Below, one piece after another: positions 24,459 to 35,204 of a stretch of DNA of 64,000 nt. The notes beneath the pieces were generated by a model, which had not been told where the DNA came from, made no database searches, and was given only the letters and a program-made list of their open reading frames with translations. Position 1 is the stretch's first letter; each line of letters opens with the position of its first letter. Both the position numbers and the translations under genes were made by a program. Source of the stretch: Lepidodermella squamata (taxonomy: Eukaryota > Gastrotricha); NCBI GenBank assembly GCA_047495785.1, contig JBLDXI010000004.1, forward strand, positions 1-64,000. The letters run 5' to 3'.

Positions 24459-26079
24459 ATGACTTCTGTCTCGTTCGCTCTTGCTCTGGCTGCTGTTGTA
24501 GGCTGTGTTGCTGCCTATGGCCCAGCTCAAAAGCCTATTCAACCTAAATCAGATGAAACCAGGTATACTTAGTTCTGAATTTGAAAAGCGAAAGCTCCAA
24601 ATTGATAATAGAAACCTCGAAATGATGGTGAAATTTGAAATTTCGGGCTGATAAGGAAAATTCCCAATTTTGATTGCATGAAGATTTTTCGACTTTGATA
24701 ATTGAGCCTGCATTCAATTTTATATTTTGAATTATTCTTTTATAATTTTCAATTCAAATTGTAAATTGTAAATTTGTTAGGGTGCCAACTTTCATACATA
24801 AATATGTACATAGCGCAGCCACTTTTTACCGAGGCCGAGAAAATCTCACAATAGAACCCGTAATTTGAATAATTGAACGCGAACGGATTTTTTGGCCAAT
24901 ATTTTTCATTTTGCAAGTAAAAAATATCGGCCTAAAAACTGTGTCTCATTAGGCGGTTAATTCGTTTGCTCTATTGTGCGATTTTCTCGGCTACGGTAAA
25001 AAGTGGCTGCGCTATGCTATGAAATTTCTAACTTTCATACATATTTATGTATGACAAAATTAACTTTCATACATATTTTTTTTCATTAAATTCAAGCTGA
25101 AAACATTAGGGAAATGCAAGATGACTAGTTTTCGGTTTATGAAAAAGAAAAACGGGGTTCCGAAAGCGTAGTCAATTTTTTCCGCATGAAAATGGTTATT
25201 GGGGAAGCACAAGGGCCCAAAAATGGAGCTTCGTAGAAACCCGAAACTCGAAATTTCCTAACCCTAACCTTAATCCTGAACCCCAACCAAACCTAAATCT
25301 AACCCTAACCCGAACCAGAACCCTGGCACCTAACCCTAACCCCTAACCCCAATTCCTAATCACAGTTTGGCTGAAAAACACGATTTTATGAAAAAAAATA
25401 TGTATGAAAGTTAATTTTGTCATACATAAATATGTATGAAAGTTAATTTTGTCATACATAAATATGTATGAAAGTTAATTTTGTCATACATAAATATGTA
25501 TGAAAGTGCACTTCGAATTTGTTATTTCATTGAAAATTTTGGTTTATATATTCAAATTGATGTTTACTTGATTTTCATTACCCGGTATACTTGGATTAAA
25601 TTCACTTTGATTGACTTGTAGATATAGAATAGTTTGACTTTCTTCATATTTAGCCAATTTCTCTGAGCGAAACCTATTCCTTACTCATTTTCAGCTGTCA
25701 TTACGTCGAAGGCGAGGTGAACACGTGCTACATCCAAGGCACTTTCATGTATGGCCGGTGTTGCAGCGATAACAAGTGCCGTTTCGGCTACGGCTACGGC
25801 GAGCAGTCGTGCCCTGAGGACGTTAAATGCAAAACCGACGGCGACTGCCCGGCCAACATGTGCTGCTCTGGGCTGGAACGCGAACGCGGCCACGTTTGCG
25901 TCGCTTCCAACAAATTTGTCTGCAAGTAAGAAATATTTTCATGTCTCACTCAATTCATGCATCGCTACTTTGTCGATAGGAGCTCTTGTATGGTTGACAG
26001 CGATTGCGATGCTGGTGTTCAATGCAAGGGAGCTGGCACTACGCCTGGCCGTTGCAACAAGCAGTTCACCGGCTTGTAA
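24459..26079 (+). CDS. Small secreted cysteine-rich protein, WAP-like
   Basis: Three exons, 24459-24562, 25695-25925 and 25980-26079, join in phase 2 both times and give 144 residues. Exon 1 is a signal peptide (MTSVSFALALAAVVGCVAAYG) plus a short linker. The mature part has 16 cysteines, including CC pairs and the segment CKTDGDCPANMCC, similar to the core of WAP/four-disulfide domains used by extracellular protease inhibitors and antimicrobial proteins. The family assignment is tentative. The 1.1 kb first intron is loaded with repeats. A truncated, frameshifted second copy lies at 56303-57033. Confidence 0.75.
24809..25016. mobile_element. MITE in intron 1 of the WAP-like gene
   Basis: CATAGCGCAGCCACTTTTTA at 24809 pairs with TAAAAAGTGGCTGCGCTATG ending at 25016. 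Pairing continues through GCCGAGAAAAT and ACAATAGA, giving arms of about 45 bp in a 208-bp element. It appears to have landed inside the TTTCATACATA repeat. Confidence 0.8.
25029..25510. repeat. Dispersed repeat with TTTCATACATA ends and a short tandem array
   Basis: The left end is AACTTTCATACATATTTATG. The right end is an array of about three 35-bp units containing TATGTATGAAAGTTAATTTT (25400-25510). The middle, around 25110-25190, matches an inverted copy at about 49560-49715 (AGATGACTAGTT..CGGTTTAT..ACGGGGTTCCG). This indicates an interspersed family rather than a simple satellite. Confidence 0.7.
25253..25362. repeat. Degenerate telomere-like CCTAAC tract
   Basis: Many CTAACCCTAA-type units interspersed with variants (AACCTTAATCC, CCAAACCTAAAT). 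It sits inside the dispersed repeat in the WAP-like gene intron. A shorter ACCTTAACCCTAACC stretch is at about 58632. Confidence 0.6.
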
Positions 26080-27131
26080 AATGTCATGATTCACAGTTTT
26101 CAGGGATTCATCACAAATAATGGTTGAGGAAAAATCGCAAAGCAATAAATCAAAATCAGCATGCACATTCTTGACTTTCTTTTTTTTACTTGCTTCCAGT
26201 CTGCGAAGTACGGGTGGGTACGAGGGTACCATAAACCCCAAACAAACCACAGGGGAACCCTTTGGTCAGATAGATTCGGGACTGAATATTTTCGAGTTTT
26301 TTGAATCTGGTAATTTATGAAAATACGATCATTCAATTTCAGCCTTCCTGTTACTTTTTGATGAATTTTCATCAAGGCTGTTCGATTTCACGATCTGAAT
26401 TACCGCAGGTCACCCTATCATCCGTAAAACTATGTATTCTCGTGTTTGAAGTACAATTGATTAAAATTTGAAACATATCGGCAACAGATCGGCCATTTTG
26501 CTGCTGGAATTTTCAAGAACGAGTCGCAATCGGCGAAAAGAAATTGTACGAAAATCTCGGCTCATACCATGACTGGAGAAATAGGAGTGGTTACAACGAA
26601 TAGAAAATGATAAATACTTGCAATTTCGTGCCAAAAACCTGCCGCGTAAATTGATTCATCTTTTAATCTGGATGGAAATTTTTATCCCTATTTCCACATC
26701 GTAGGAGAGTAAAAACAATTCATGTTTTTCTAATATTGCCCACTAAAAAAAGTTTTTTTAAGCACACAATCTGATTCAATCTGATTCATTCAAAACATCG
26801 AAAACATCACGTGTTGACGTTTTTTGTAAGCATCATTTGATAAACAAGAAATACGTTATTCCCGGACATCACGGACTTACGCGGCGCCCTGACTGGTGGA
26901 AATTGGTGGAAAGTCCGTATTTCCGGGAATAACGTATTTCTTGTTTATCAAATGATGCTTACAAAAAACGTCAACACGTGATGTTTTCGATGTTTTGAAT
27001 GAGTGGAGCGTCAGATTGAGCGCGCGTGCTTCGAAACACGCATCGCCATTTACACTTAATTCACTTTAATATCCATAAAACATTCATTTTCCTGATTTTA
27101 TTTACACCGTTTATTATAAAAATCGAATTAC
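26080..27131. other. Intergenic region with one long hairpin
   Basis: It holds the WAP-like gene's 3' end (AATAAA near 26144) and the hairpin at 26787-27001. No gene seen. Confidence 0.5.
26787..27001. mobile_element. Foldback element with near-perfect 90-bp arms
   Basis: CATTCAAAACATCG at 26787 pairs with CGATGTTTTGAATG ending at 27001. The arms continue through ACATCACGTGTTGACGTTTT and ATAACGTATTTCTTG. The loop is about 40 bp. Confidence 0.85.
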
Positions 27132-29508
27132 ATGATTTCTTATAACTACGCTGTGGTGTTTCTGCTAATTTTGGTAAGCCATGCGGCTTTGGGCAAGCAG
27201 CCGGAAAACTGGGTCCGATGTTTCTCGAAGCCAAGCAACCGATTTACTAGCTGCGTTCCAGCTGCCACTGGCTGTGATCCACTCAAAGAATTTCAGGTTT
27301 GCGTCTCTTGAATTTGACACGATTTTGTTCATATTACATCTTTTCTTTGCCGATAGTGGGGTGGGGTTTTCCGAACAACTGGAGTCTGTAACACTGGAGT
27401 TTGTTGCTTCTCTTTTACATTTTCCTCAAGTATTTCGTTCTTTTTTTGCTTTAGAATGCCCGAATGTGTTACAAATACGCGGCTCTAACAGCTTTTTGCG
27501 TGCCTGGAAACATCGGGTGCAACAATCCTGGCGATATTAGTGTAAGCCTCGTTTCCTCCGTTGGGGCAAAATGGCCGCGGGAAAAATAATTACCCCCTGT
27601 TTTTTCGCATTTTTTACACGTTTCAGAGGGTCCTGATTCCGATTTTATAGGAAGCTCATTTTGCCCCAAGTTTGGGGCGAATTGGACAGATGTTTCGGGG
27701 CTAATTGGGTACCCTATCCGTATAATGGGTTTTTAATATTTGATGATTGTGAGGGTTGAATGGTCGAGTGGTTGTGATGCGTCATCGGAACTTGAGTGAT
27801 CTGATGAGCGACGGTTCGATTCCTCATAAAGTAGCATTTTTTGCTCCGCATTTTATTTTTGTATTTTTTTGTTTTAATTGCCTATTTTAATAGTTTTTAA
27901 TTAGTTTCTCCGTTTTTTCTGATAGTTTTACTGCTGAGCAAATTTTAAACGTCCCCCGAACAAAAAAATGCCCGGGATACGTGGTGTTAGTGGAACAATT
28001 AAAATGGAAAATTAACGAAAAAAAAATAAAAAAAAATAAATGCGGAGCAAAAAATGCTACTTTATGAGGAATCGAACCGTCGCTCATCAGATCACTCAAG
28101 TTCCGATGACGCATCACAACCACTCGACCATTCAACCCTCACAATCACTAAATATTGAAAACCCATTACAAGGATAAGGGTGGCCAATTAGCCCCTATCA
28201 TTGAGTTTTCCTTGGGGTAATTTGGCCACAATCACCTAGCCATACCTGTGCATCTCCTGGGGTCGCGGTTTCTTTTGCTGTCATCTACGACGAAAATGGT
28301 CGAAGGAAAAAATTTCCTGAACATCAAACCTCGTGGTGGCTCCAGGTAATTCAATTTAGAGGGGTCATTTTTACCTCCCAAACTCACCTCCGTGCAACAA
28401 CATGCTATGACCTCATTTCGGGACATACGTGGCTGGAAATTTGCAGGCTTGTAGGAGGCTTGTTGATGATCGTCCCCGTAAACATTTGTGAAGTTTTACC
28501 TTGTTGTTATTTGTTGCTATCGATAAAAATGTGAAAACCTCAATTTTTGGCCAATTAGCCCCAAAGGTTCATTCTGCCCCAAATGACGGTATCTAACATG
28601 AACTTGAAAGGCTTTAAAGAGTGTCTCTTTTTTACACTTTTAAAATTTTAAAATTTCGATAATTTTATACGTGAAATATTTGTGTTTCAATACTCATTAG
28701 ACCTTCTGGTTTGACAATCAGACATTGGCGCTAAGCTTGAAATACAACCTCAACGAATGTGAGAAGAAACGAGCTGTTTTCGATGTGAGAACTTCAATGA
28801 ACTTATTGTAATAGCAATGCAGTGTTCTTAATTTTAGAAATCGCAGTTCCGGCGTTGCACCTCTAACAACGTCTACAATCATGTGTTCCTCACCCTTTCT
28901 CTTGCCCCGAAAACTGGGTAGATTAGTTCGTATCATCTTGCTACGTTTTGTAATGGAAATTGTTCACTAATTGTATTTTTCCCACAGGTAACCGAATCGA
29001 CACTTTACTCTAATTTAACGGCTTGCACCAACGCCACATCTCCTCCTGTAAGTTCTGAGTAACGTGTAACTCAATTATCAAGTTTTTCTTTTTATCAAAC
29101 TAGCCTCCGAAAAATAAGTACGTGGTGGTGGATCTTGGCTATGCTTCTGGTAAGGGTGGTAACAAAACTGTAGCCGTCTCAAAATGCATCGAAAACAGTG
29201 CCACGATCGCCATTATCAAGTCGGACGCTGAGCTAGCTATGGCAAGACAAGCAGTGGAATCCAACAGTCATCGTTTGTATGCTTGGATCGGTCTCACTTA
29301 GCAAGGCGGAGTAGTTAAATGGGACGATGGCACTGATTTCACGTACATCGCGTCGCAGTGGCACTACTGGGACCCCCAATCGGCTTATTCTTGCCCTGGT
29401 CTAAAGTATTTTTACACATGGGACGGCGTCTCAATCGCCGATTACTACTATTTCGATATCTCAAGCTCTGATAAGTTTCTTTTCGCCTTATGCCAGACAT
29501 CACCGTGA
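27132..29508 (+). pseudogene. C-type lectin pseudogene (lectin B)
   Basis: It has the seven-exon layout of lectin I: 27132-27296, 27357-27398, 27455-27541, 28701-28784, about 28838-28917, a VTEST exon near 28988, and a CTLD exon ending at 29508. The signal peptide and cysteine-rich exons 1-4 are intact. Exon 5 lacks one base relative to lectin I (CTACAATCAT against CTACCAAACTT), which shifts the frame. The CTLD has an in-frame TAG where paralogues have AAG (WIGLT-stop-QGG, near 29300). A cysteine conserved in paralogues is serine (SSSDKF). Intron 3 has swollen to 1.16 kb by a foldback insertion. It is very unlikely to yield a full lectin. Confidence 0.85.
27697..28196. mobile_element. Foldback element carrying tRNA-like pol III boxes in both arms
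   Basis: The arms 27697-27851 and 28041-28196 are near-perfect inverted copies. Each contains an A-box-like TGGTCGAGTGGTT (27761-27773; 28118-28130 on minus) and a B box GGTTCGATTCC (27813-27823; 28068-28078 on minus) 40 bp apart. That is the layout of a class II (Leu/Ser-type) tRNA. The T-stem does not pair well, so these are tRNA-derived sequences rather than working tRNAs. GGGGC(A/T)AA(A/T)TGG motifs further out (27573 and 28560-28590) suggest a larger element of about 1 kb around it. Confidence 0.75.
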
Positions 29509-29989
29509 CTATTGTTCGCACTCTTCGTTTTGCGTAAAGAGAAAAACTGTTTCTTTGAAGGAAGAATTTTCTGATCCATGAATTATTTCAGTTTTCAGGT
29601 TGATATGCGTTAAAATAAAGCTAACTTATGAACATTTGATGAAGAAGGATCTAGGATCGAGGTGAGGAGTTTGCATGGGAAGTTTCAGCTCCGAATTTAT
29701 CCTGGGTTTCCTTGCGTATTGCCTGGACCTCCCGAAATAGGGGTGGCGGTACCCCAGTGCCCATCCGTACTTCGCACACCGCAACAAGTTGAAACATGGG
29801 AAGTTCCTGAAAACTGAATCTAAATTATGACAGTTTAAAAGCCAGTGAACTGCTTACCCCCGTACTTCGCACACTTACTGCTTATAAATAATACGATCAT
29901 TCAATCAATCAATGCCTCGTCGCCTGAAATGAATTCCAATTGCATCAATAACAGAAACAAAGTAATCATGCATTGTTCCTGATTTGCAG
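29509..29989. other. Intergenic, lectin B to relic B'
   Basis: An AATAAAG signal near 29613 probably served lectin B. The phrase GTACTTCGCACAC recurs twice (about 29767 and 29861). Otherwise nothing seen. Confidence 0.4.
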
Positions 29990-30307
29990 TGATCCGCTGG
30001 CGTTGAGCCTGAAATTTAACCTAAACGAATGCGAGAAGAAGCGAGCTTTTTTGATGTGAGAGCTTCACAACCACAATAGTTTTAATAATTTTGTTAATTT
30101 GTTGAAATTCTGGCGTTGCACATCGAACGGCGCATCAAAACCTATGTTCCCGATCCGTACACATGCCCAAAAACTGGGTTAGCCCTACCCTACCCTCTAC
30201 CTTTCTTAACTCTGTGAAAAACTAATTGCTGAGCCGAGCTGCTGAGCTGATTTACGTCACTGAGCCGACATTGTACTCGAATTTGTCGTCGTGCATCAAC
30301 ACTACAG
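29990..30307 (+). pseudogene. Lectin relic B' (exons 4-6 only)
   Basis: It preserves LALSLKFNLNECEKKRA from exon 4, KFWRCTSNGA from exon 5 with a following frameshift, and VTEPTLYSNLSSC from exon 6 ending at a GTAGGT donor. Exons 1-3 and the CTLD are absent. Intron positions are retained, so it is a DNA-level fragment and not a retrocopy. Confidence 0.8.
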
Positions 30308-32607
30308 GTAGGTCTACCTTTCACAACTGAAAACAGCTGAACTGAACTGAAAAAAGGATAAATTAAATGATAAATAAAAACAGTTTGATCCGGATAGGTA
30401 GAAGGCAGTTTTTCGAGTCAGGGTTTTCCGCAATAAAAACTAGAGGTCGAGGCATCGAATTATTCGCTCACTCTGGTTCACTACCTCTCACTTCCCAGTG
30501 AAAAACGGCGACGAAGAAATATTTCACCTGGCAGTTAACTTCGGGTCTCGAGTAAATGCCGCTAAATGCCGAATTTCCCCGAAGATAAAAAAGACAGTAA
30601 ACGGCGTTTTTAGGCAGTTACCTGCAATTCCCACAGAAACTTCGCAGTATTTCGCAAAAAACGTGCACTCGCTGCTCAGGGCAGCTTTATTACTTGAGCC
30701 TCTTTCACGGAGCACGTAGCTCTGATTGAGTTGTGGGTTAATAACAAATACAGTGAAACCCCTCTTTGGCGAATTTTTGGGGCTAACAGAAAAACTGGCG
30801 GAAAATCCGAAAAGACGGAATTGGAGAAGTTCACTTATTTCAATAAACAAACACTTGCAAACGCGTTTTTAAACCTTATTTTATTCACCAACGATATAGT
30901 TTTACGTAATCACGAGTCTAAGGACATTATTTTGGTACATAAACGCTTGACCAAGTCATGTTTTTCATCCTGGCAACTAATAACAATCTAAATAGGCGCT
31001 ACGACACCTTTTCTTTTCATTTTGAATCGCTCCGCAGAAATGGTGCCAGTAATGCTCGTTGCCAAGTTCATGAGAGTTCTGAACTCTGAAGAGACCGATT
31101 TACCAATGCGCCCGATAATCACTTCATCTGACGTTCTTCTAACAATTACTGCACTCCTAGAAGATGACCAATATAGATCAATATAGATCAATTTTGCAGA
31201 CATTCCTCCACTCACTTGTCGTATTTATTTCCCCGTTCCTTGATGAAGTCACACTTGTCGTCAGGATAACATTTCGAATGAGCGTGTTGGCCCATCACAA
31301 AAAGCTGCAGCAGTAATTCTTTGGGCATATTAATCTCAGTATAACATCACTAAATTTAGTAAGAAATGCACGTGACAATTCGTATTTACTCCCTTCACAA
31401 CCAAAAGAAAGACAATATTGGCAGCTCGACTATCCCATGATTAATGTTATTTTTTGCTGCTATTTTTTGATTTGAGCATTATTTAGCATTGCTATTTTTT
31501 GCTGTAATTTGATTTGAGCATTCTACCAAAAACCAGCTCTCTTACTAAGAGATTCTGATATCATTGATTTTGGATATTCTTGAACTGTTCCATCACTTCT
31601 TTGATTTCTATAGATTCCTATTTTCAGATTTTCATGAATAAATCTCACCGTCTACTCATTATAATAAGAGCAAGCCCATAAACCATAAACATAATGCACC
31701 GTTCGCGAGAGCCACTGAGAAAAACCCTAGCGTGACAAAATACCGTAAATACCGAATTACAAGGCAGGACCAAAATAAAGGGCAATAAACGCAGTGCGCG
31801 AAGTACCCTAATTACATGAATGATGACGCAAAAACTAAAGACTTTTTACTTGTCACCTATCACCTTGAAATGGTTGTAAATATGCCTAAATCCAAGTTAT
31901 TCAACGTATGGGTTTCTGTTTTGTTTTTTTTTGGTATGGGTTTCCTGCAGTGTAAGAAGTAGCATACAGAATACGGGGTATGAGGAGGACCGTACCCCTA
32001 GCCCCTAGCCCCTCAGCTCAGTGGTTCTCAAACTTTTTTGAGGCTGTGCCGGAAAAGTGGCGCGCCAAGTGTCTCGCGTGCCATTCCAAGATTTTTCAGC
32101 GAAAGCCTTAGTTCCACTAAAACACTGTGTTGTAAATTGGGAATGTGTAGTGTTGTTGTTTACGACGATTGGTTGTTTAAATTGTTTTCTTTTGGTATCA
32201 ATCCCGAAGAATGGAAACATTTTCGCAATGCCGGGGTACGGTCTTGGATCAGGGATGGAAAGACTTCTTCTTGCTTGTTTTGCTGTACTTTCCTTGAAGA
32301 CTAGAGATTTGAAAAAACAAGCAAAGCGAGGGACGAGGGAATTGTATAGATCTCCACTAAAAACCCCTTAATTCCTCTCATGCATGCCGATCAATATCCT
32401 TGGAGTTCCGTGATTGCCACGCCTGTCAGGGTTTAAGAAACACCGCTCTAGCTCGAGACTCGTGAGGTCCGGGGAGGAAAATTCGCTGAGGGGGCCTTTT
32501 TGTGATTGTTCGGACTTATGAAGCTTGGATATGCTCGATTACGTCCGGAATTCATTGAATCTTACTTCATTCATTCATTTTCGACTACTATGTTTTTATA
32601 ATTTCAG
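30308..32607. other. Gene-poor stretch before the broken protease
   Basis: CAGTGAAACCCC at about 30751 resembles a transposon end, and a similar CAGTGAAACTCC occurs at about 48202. Positions 31509-31676 duplicate the 3' flank of the LamG-like gene. No other gene is supported, and no first exon for the protease at 32608 was found here. Confidence 0.45.
31509..31676 (+). repeat. Duplicate of the LamG-like gene's 3' flank
   Basis: TTGAGCATTCTACCAAAAACCAGCTCTC through GAATAAATCTCACCGTCTAC matches 55080-55233 with small changes. The blocks TCCATCACTTCTTTGATT and AATAAATCTCACCGTCTACT are shared. The coding part of that gene is not present here. Confidence 0.75.
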
Positions 32608-33310
32608 CACATCAAAGAAGGATGGACCCTATGTGTGTGGGGGCGTTTTAGTTGATCGAGAGTGGATTCTCTCAGCTGCTCATTGCTTCGATGAGCCTGC
32701 ATTCGATCACTCAGTTTACTTGGGAGCTCAATACTATTACGCGAATGGCAGCGCTTTCTCTGGTGACGGTTCTCTGGTGAGGCCTCGCAAAATTGCTACA
32801 TTTTTCATTCATCCCAAGTACGATCGAGCGAGATATCCTTACGACTACGCGCTTGCTCGCATAGGCATGTTAAATGACACATTTCATGACATATTTAACC
32901 TGAAAGATTATCTAGCTCCAGTCGTTGAGTTCACAGAATATTTCTCACCAATTTGCATGTACAAAAGAGATACGCCCTTCTACGACGATGGATCTGTAAC
33001 GATTACAGGTTTTGGTGACAATGGCCAAAACAAGCCGAAACCAAGATTGCAGAAGATCACTGTTCCAATTTTACCTGTGAAGGTTAAGCCCTTTTAGATT
33101 CTTTGAGAAAATCACTATCAAGTCTATATTGAAAACCTTCAGAAATGCAAGCAATTGTACAATCAACTCGATGAAGAAACAGTAAGTGCGCCTTTAATTT
33201 GACTTTGACTTGAGATGTATGGGAAATTACATTTTTTTAAATTAGATGATATGCCAAGATTCATCGCAAACTCGTAGCACCTGCCCTGGAGATTCAGGCG
33301 GGCCGTGGGC
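32608..33310 (+). pseudogene. Trypsin-like serine protease, missing its first exon and 3' end
   Basis: Exons 32608-33082, 33143-33181 and 33246 to about 33310. The catalytic triad is visible: His in LSAAHC, Asp in YDYALARIG, Ser in CPGDSGGP. The first exon here enters in phase 2, matching the orphan exon 1 in the palindrome arms. Exon 4 runs into antisense retroelement sequence about 10 bases after GDSGGPW, so the C-terminal barrel strands and last cysteines are lost. S1 proteases act outside the cell or in the gut. This copy cannot make a whole enzyme unless spliced around the insertion. Confidence 0.85.
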
Positions 33311-33503
33311 TGGCGTCCCAGCGTTTCACAACACTCATTGGAATCAAATTGTATTTACATCCCGTGTCGACAACACAAACTTTCTCAATGCTTCCAGGAA
33401 GAGTTATCACATAAGCCAGCATATCACGACTGCCTTCAGCTTCAGGTGATAAAAGGAAATTATTTACATTAGAAGGGCTCTTTTCGACCTGAGGCACATT
33501 CAT
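33311..33503 (-). pseudogene. Retroelement aspartic protease, N-terminal fragment
   Basis: The frame contains CVVDTGCKYNLIP, the catalytic DTG with the following NLIP typical of clan AA retroelement proteases. It is offset by -1 relative to Gag, consistent with frameshifted Gag-Pol expression. It ends in serine protease exon sequence about 15 residues later. Confidence 0.7.
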
Positions 33504-33517
33504 CGACCGGGTATCAT

Positions 33518-34606
33518 CTAGTTTTTTGAATTACTGGTCGGTTGGTTGCGAGGCTTGGGGCAATTACGCTCAATGTGGTAGCGGTCACCACAGTTAAAGC
33601 ACCCACGAATACTAGGATCACGCCAGTTTGAGGTTGCAGGTTGATACTGCTGATTATTCCCACTGACTGCAGTTTGAGGAAATCTCCTATTTTGAAACGG
33701 AGCATTAGGAGTGTTGGAATAATTAGGCATCTGAGGCCTGCTGGGAAACGCCGAAGGTGGCGGATTGAAAGCATGAGGGTGGTTGTAGTACACCTGAGGA
33801 GCCTGTGTTGAAACTTGAGGAGTATCAAATTGTTTTGAAGCTAATTGTTTCTGAAAATCAGTGAACATATTCTTCAGGTCTGACACTTCACTTGCTAGCT
33901 TCTTGTTTTCCGTTTCAGCATTGGTAACAGAAGAAGTGACCTTAGAAGGTTTAGGATCCTGACCGCTCAATTGACTCGCAGTAATTGGGCCACTTAATTT
34001 AGCCTGAGTATTCTTTTTTTCCCAACTCCGATTCTCATTTTCAAGAAGCTGAAGAACCGCCGCATATTCAATGTGGGGATCTTTGTCCCATGCTTCAATC
34101 AGAATAGTTTGAATTTTCTTGTTCGACATGCCTCCAATTAGGCATTCTGTGGCCCTGTCACATGCATCTCGTCCACCATTTGGGTAGCCGATGGTGACGA
34201 AAGACTCTATCTGAGAAATGAATACATCGATAGTATCATTTCCCTGAATAAGGTTTTTCAAGAAGACACGGGCAGTGCCCTGAGATACGGCAGTGCCTTC
34301 TGGCTGGCAAAGTCTCGCAATTGTCGCATCGAGAGATACGACTCGCTTGTTCAATTCTTGAGCGATAATTTCAGCTCTACGCTTATCGACCATTTTTTGG
34401 ATGATCCTCAATTGCCTTAGAGCGCCTTTGATGTTAAAGACCTCCATGTAATACTTTACATCAGAGATCCAAGTATTGAAATTGTTCTCATTGGGGTCAA
34501 ACTTTTGCACCTTATCGTGAAGCTTTAACTCACTATTAGAGATTTGCTCGTCATCCGAGTCCGATTCCTCACGATTGATGAGAATCGACCTTCTATAACT
34601 GGCCAT
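33518..34606 (-). CDS. Retroelement Gag with CCHC zinc knuckle
   Basis: 362 residues from an ATG 0.36 kb after the LTR. The N-terminal half has a helical capsid-like region containing the LKNLIQGNDTIDVFISQIES pattern. The middle has a coiled coil (NAETENKKLASEVSDLKNMF). The C-terminal half is proline/asparagine-rich and ends with one zinc knuckle (CFNCGDRYHIERNC, C-x2-C-x4-H-x4-C). The ORF is intact although the element is truncated, suggesting a recent event. Confidence 0.85.
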   Translation of the reverse strand: MASYRRSILINREESDSDDEQISNSELKLHDKVQKFDPNENNFNTWISDVKYYMEVFNIKGALRQLRIIQKMVDKRRAEIIAQELNKRVVSLDATIARLCQPEGTAVSQGTARVFLKNLIQGNDTIDVFISQIESFVTIGYPNGGRDACDRATECLIGGMSNKKIQTILIEAWDKDPHIEYAAVLQLLENENRSWEKKNTQAKLSGPITASQLSGQDPKPSKVTSSVTNAETENKKLASEVSDLKNMFTDFQKQLASKQFDTPQVSTQAPQVYYNHPHAFNPPPSAFPSRPQMPNYSNTPNAPFQNRRFPQTAVSGNNQQYQPATSNWRDPSIRGCFNCGDRYHIERNCPKPRNQPTSNSKN

Positions 34607-34680
34607 TTATGTTATTTTTATTTTTATTTTTAATAGTTAGTGGCTCAATGAGTCAACACAAGATAGGAGAAAAAATAATT

Positions 34681-34868
34681 CGACTGGAATTTCCTTCAGT
34701 CGTCACAAAACAATTAGACTGGAATAGCCTTTTTCGCAAAATAATAATAATGGGCTGGAATTTCCTTCAGCCTTGAAAAATTAGCTGGAATGACCTTCAG
34801 CTTTTATTAAACTTTGACTGGAATGGCCGTCAGTCACAATACTTATCAACTGGAATTTCCTTCAGTTG
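34681..34868 (-). repeat. Tandem covarying hairpins in the retroelement leader
   Basis: Five imperfect repeats spaced 31-36 bp, apart from one degraded unit at about 34717. Each has a CTGGAAT..TTCCTTCAG-type core flanked by arms that differ but stay complementary. The arms are CGACTG/CAGTCG (34681-34702), GGCTG/CAGCC (34753-34772), AGCTG/CAGCT (34783-34802), TGACTG/CAGTCA (34815-34836) and CAACTG/CAGTTG (34847-34868). Loops are about 10 nt. Compensatory changes imply selection on RNA (or cruciform) structure between the LTR and Gag. Confidence 0.8.
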
Positions 34869-34963
34869 CCAGAAACAGCTTACCACTGTTTTCTATTAAA
34901 CTTACCTACTGTTGTGAGTGGATGGTGGAATCGATCGTTGATCGAGCGGAGTCTCGGCGCCAA

Positions 34964-35204
34964 TGAAGGGTTGATATCCCTGACCTGGTTCGGGGGAAAC
35001 TAATAACAGCGATTAGACTGAATAATATACAAGGCAGTTCAGTAAAGCAGATCAACTGATATTTTATTGTTATTATTTAGGGCTTTTATAGCCAACAGGA
35101 CGCCAATTGAACTATAATGATGTGCGTCACGTGATATTACTGTCACGAGCGCTAGCTAGAATAATAAGAATGGACTACTGAACTAATAATTGGGACAGGG
35201 AACA
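34964..35204 (-). repeat. 5' LTR of the retroelement, 241 bp
   Basis: It starts TGTTCCCTGTCC and ends CAACCCTTCA (TG..CA). It contains TATAAAAG (35083-35090) and AATAAA (35063-35068) in the expected order, and is followed directly by TTGGCGCCGAGACTCC as the tRNA primer-binding site. No second copy of this LTR was noticed in the window. Confidence 0.8.

Larger units (their letters stand above)
33311..35204 (-). mobile_element. Truncated LTR retroelement (Gypsy-like), 5' LTR to protease
   Basis: On the minus strand the order is LTR (35204-34964), primer-binding site starting TGGCGCC, a leader with tandem hairpins, Gag, and the start of an aspartic protease. The element is cut off where serine protease exon 4 begins (about 33311). 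RT, RNase H, integrase and the 3' LTR are absent from this position. Confidence 0.85.

Noticed and set aside
25253-25362. A true telomere or chromosome end
   Set aside because: The units are degenerate, only about 110 bp long, and lie inside a gene intron with unique sequence on both sides.
25390-25510. CRISPR-like array of regularly spaced repeats
   Set aside because: The 35-bp units are tandem with no unique spacers, lie in an intron of a eukaryotic gene, and belong to a dispersed element.
27755-27825. Functional Leu/Ser tRNA gene
   Set aside because: A and B boxes are good but the T-stem does not pair and no acceptor stem closes. An inverted copy nearby marks it as a tRNA-derived repeat.
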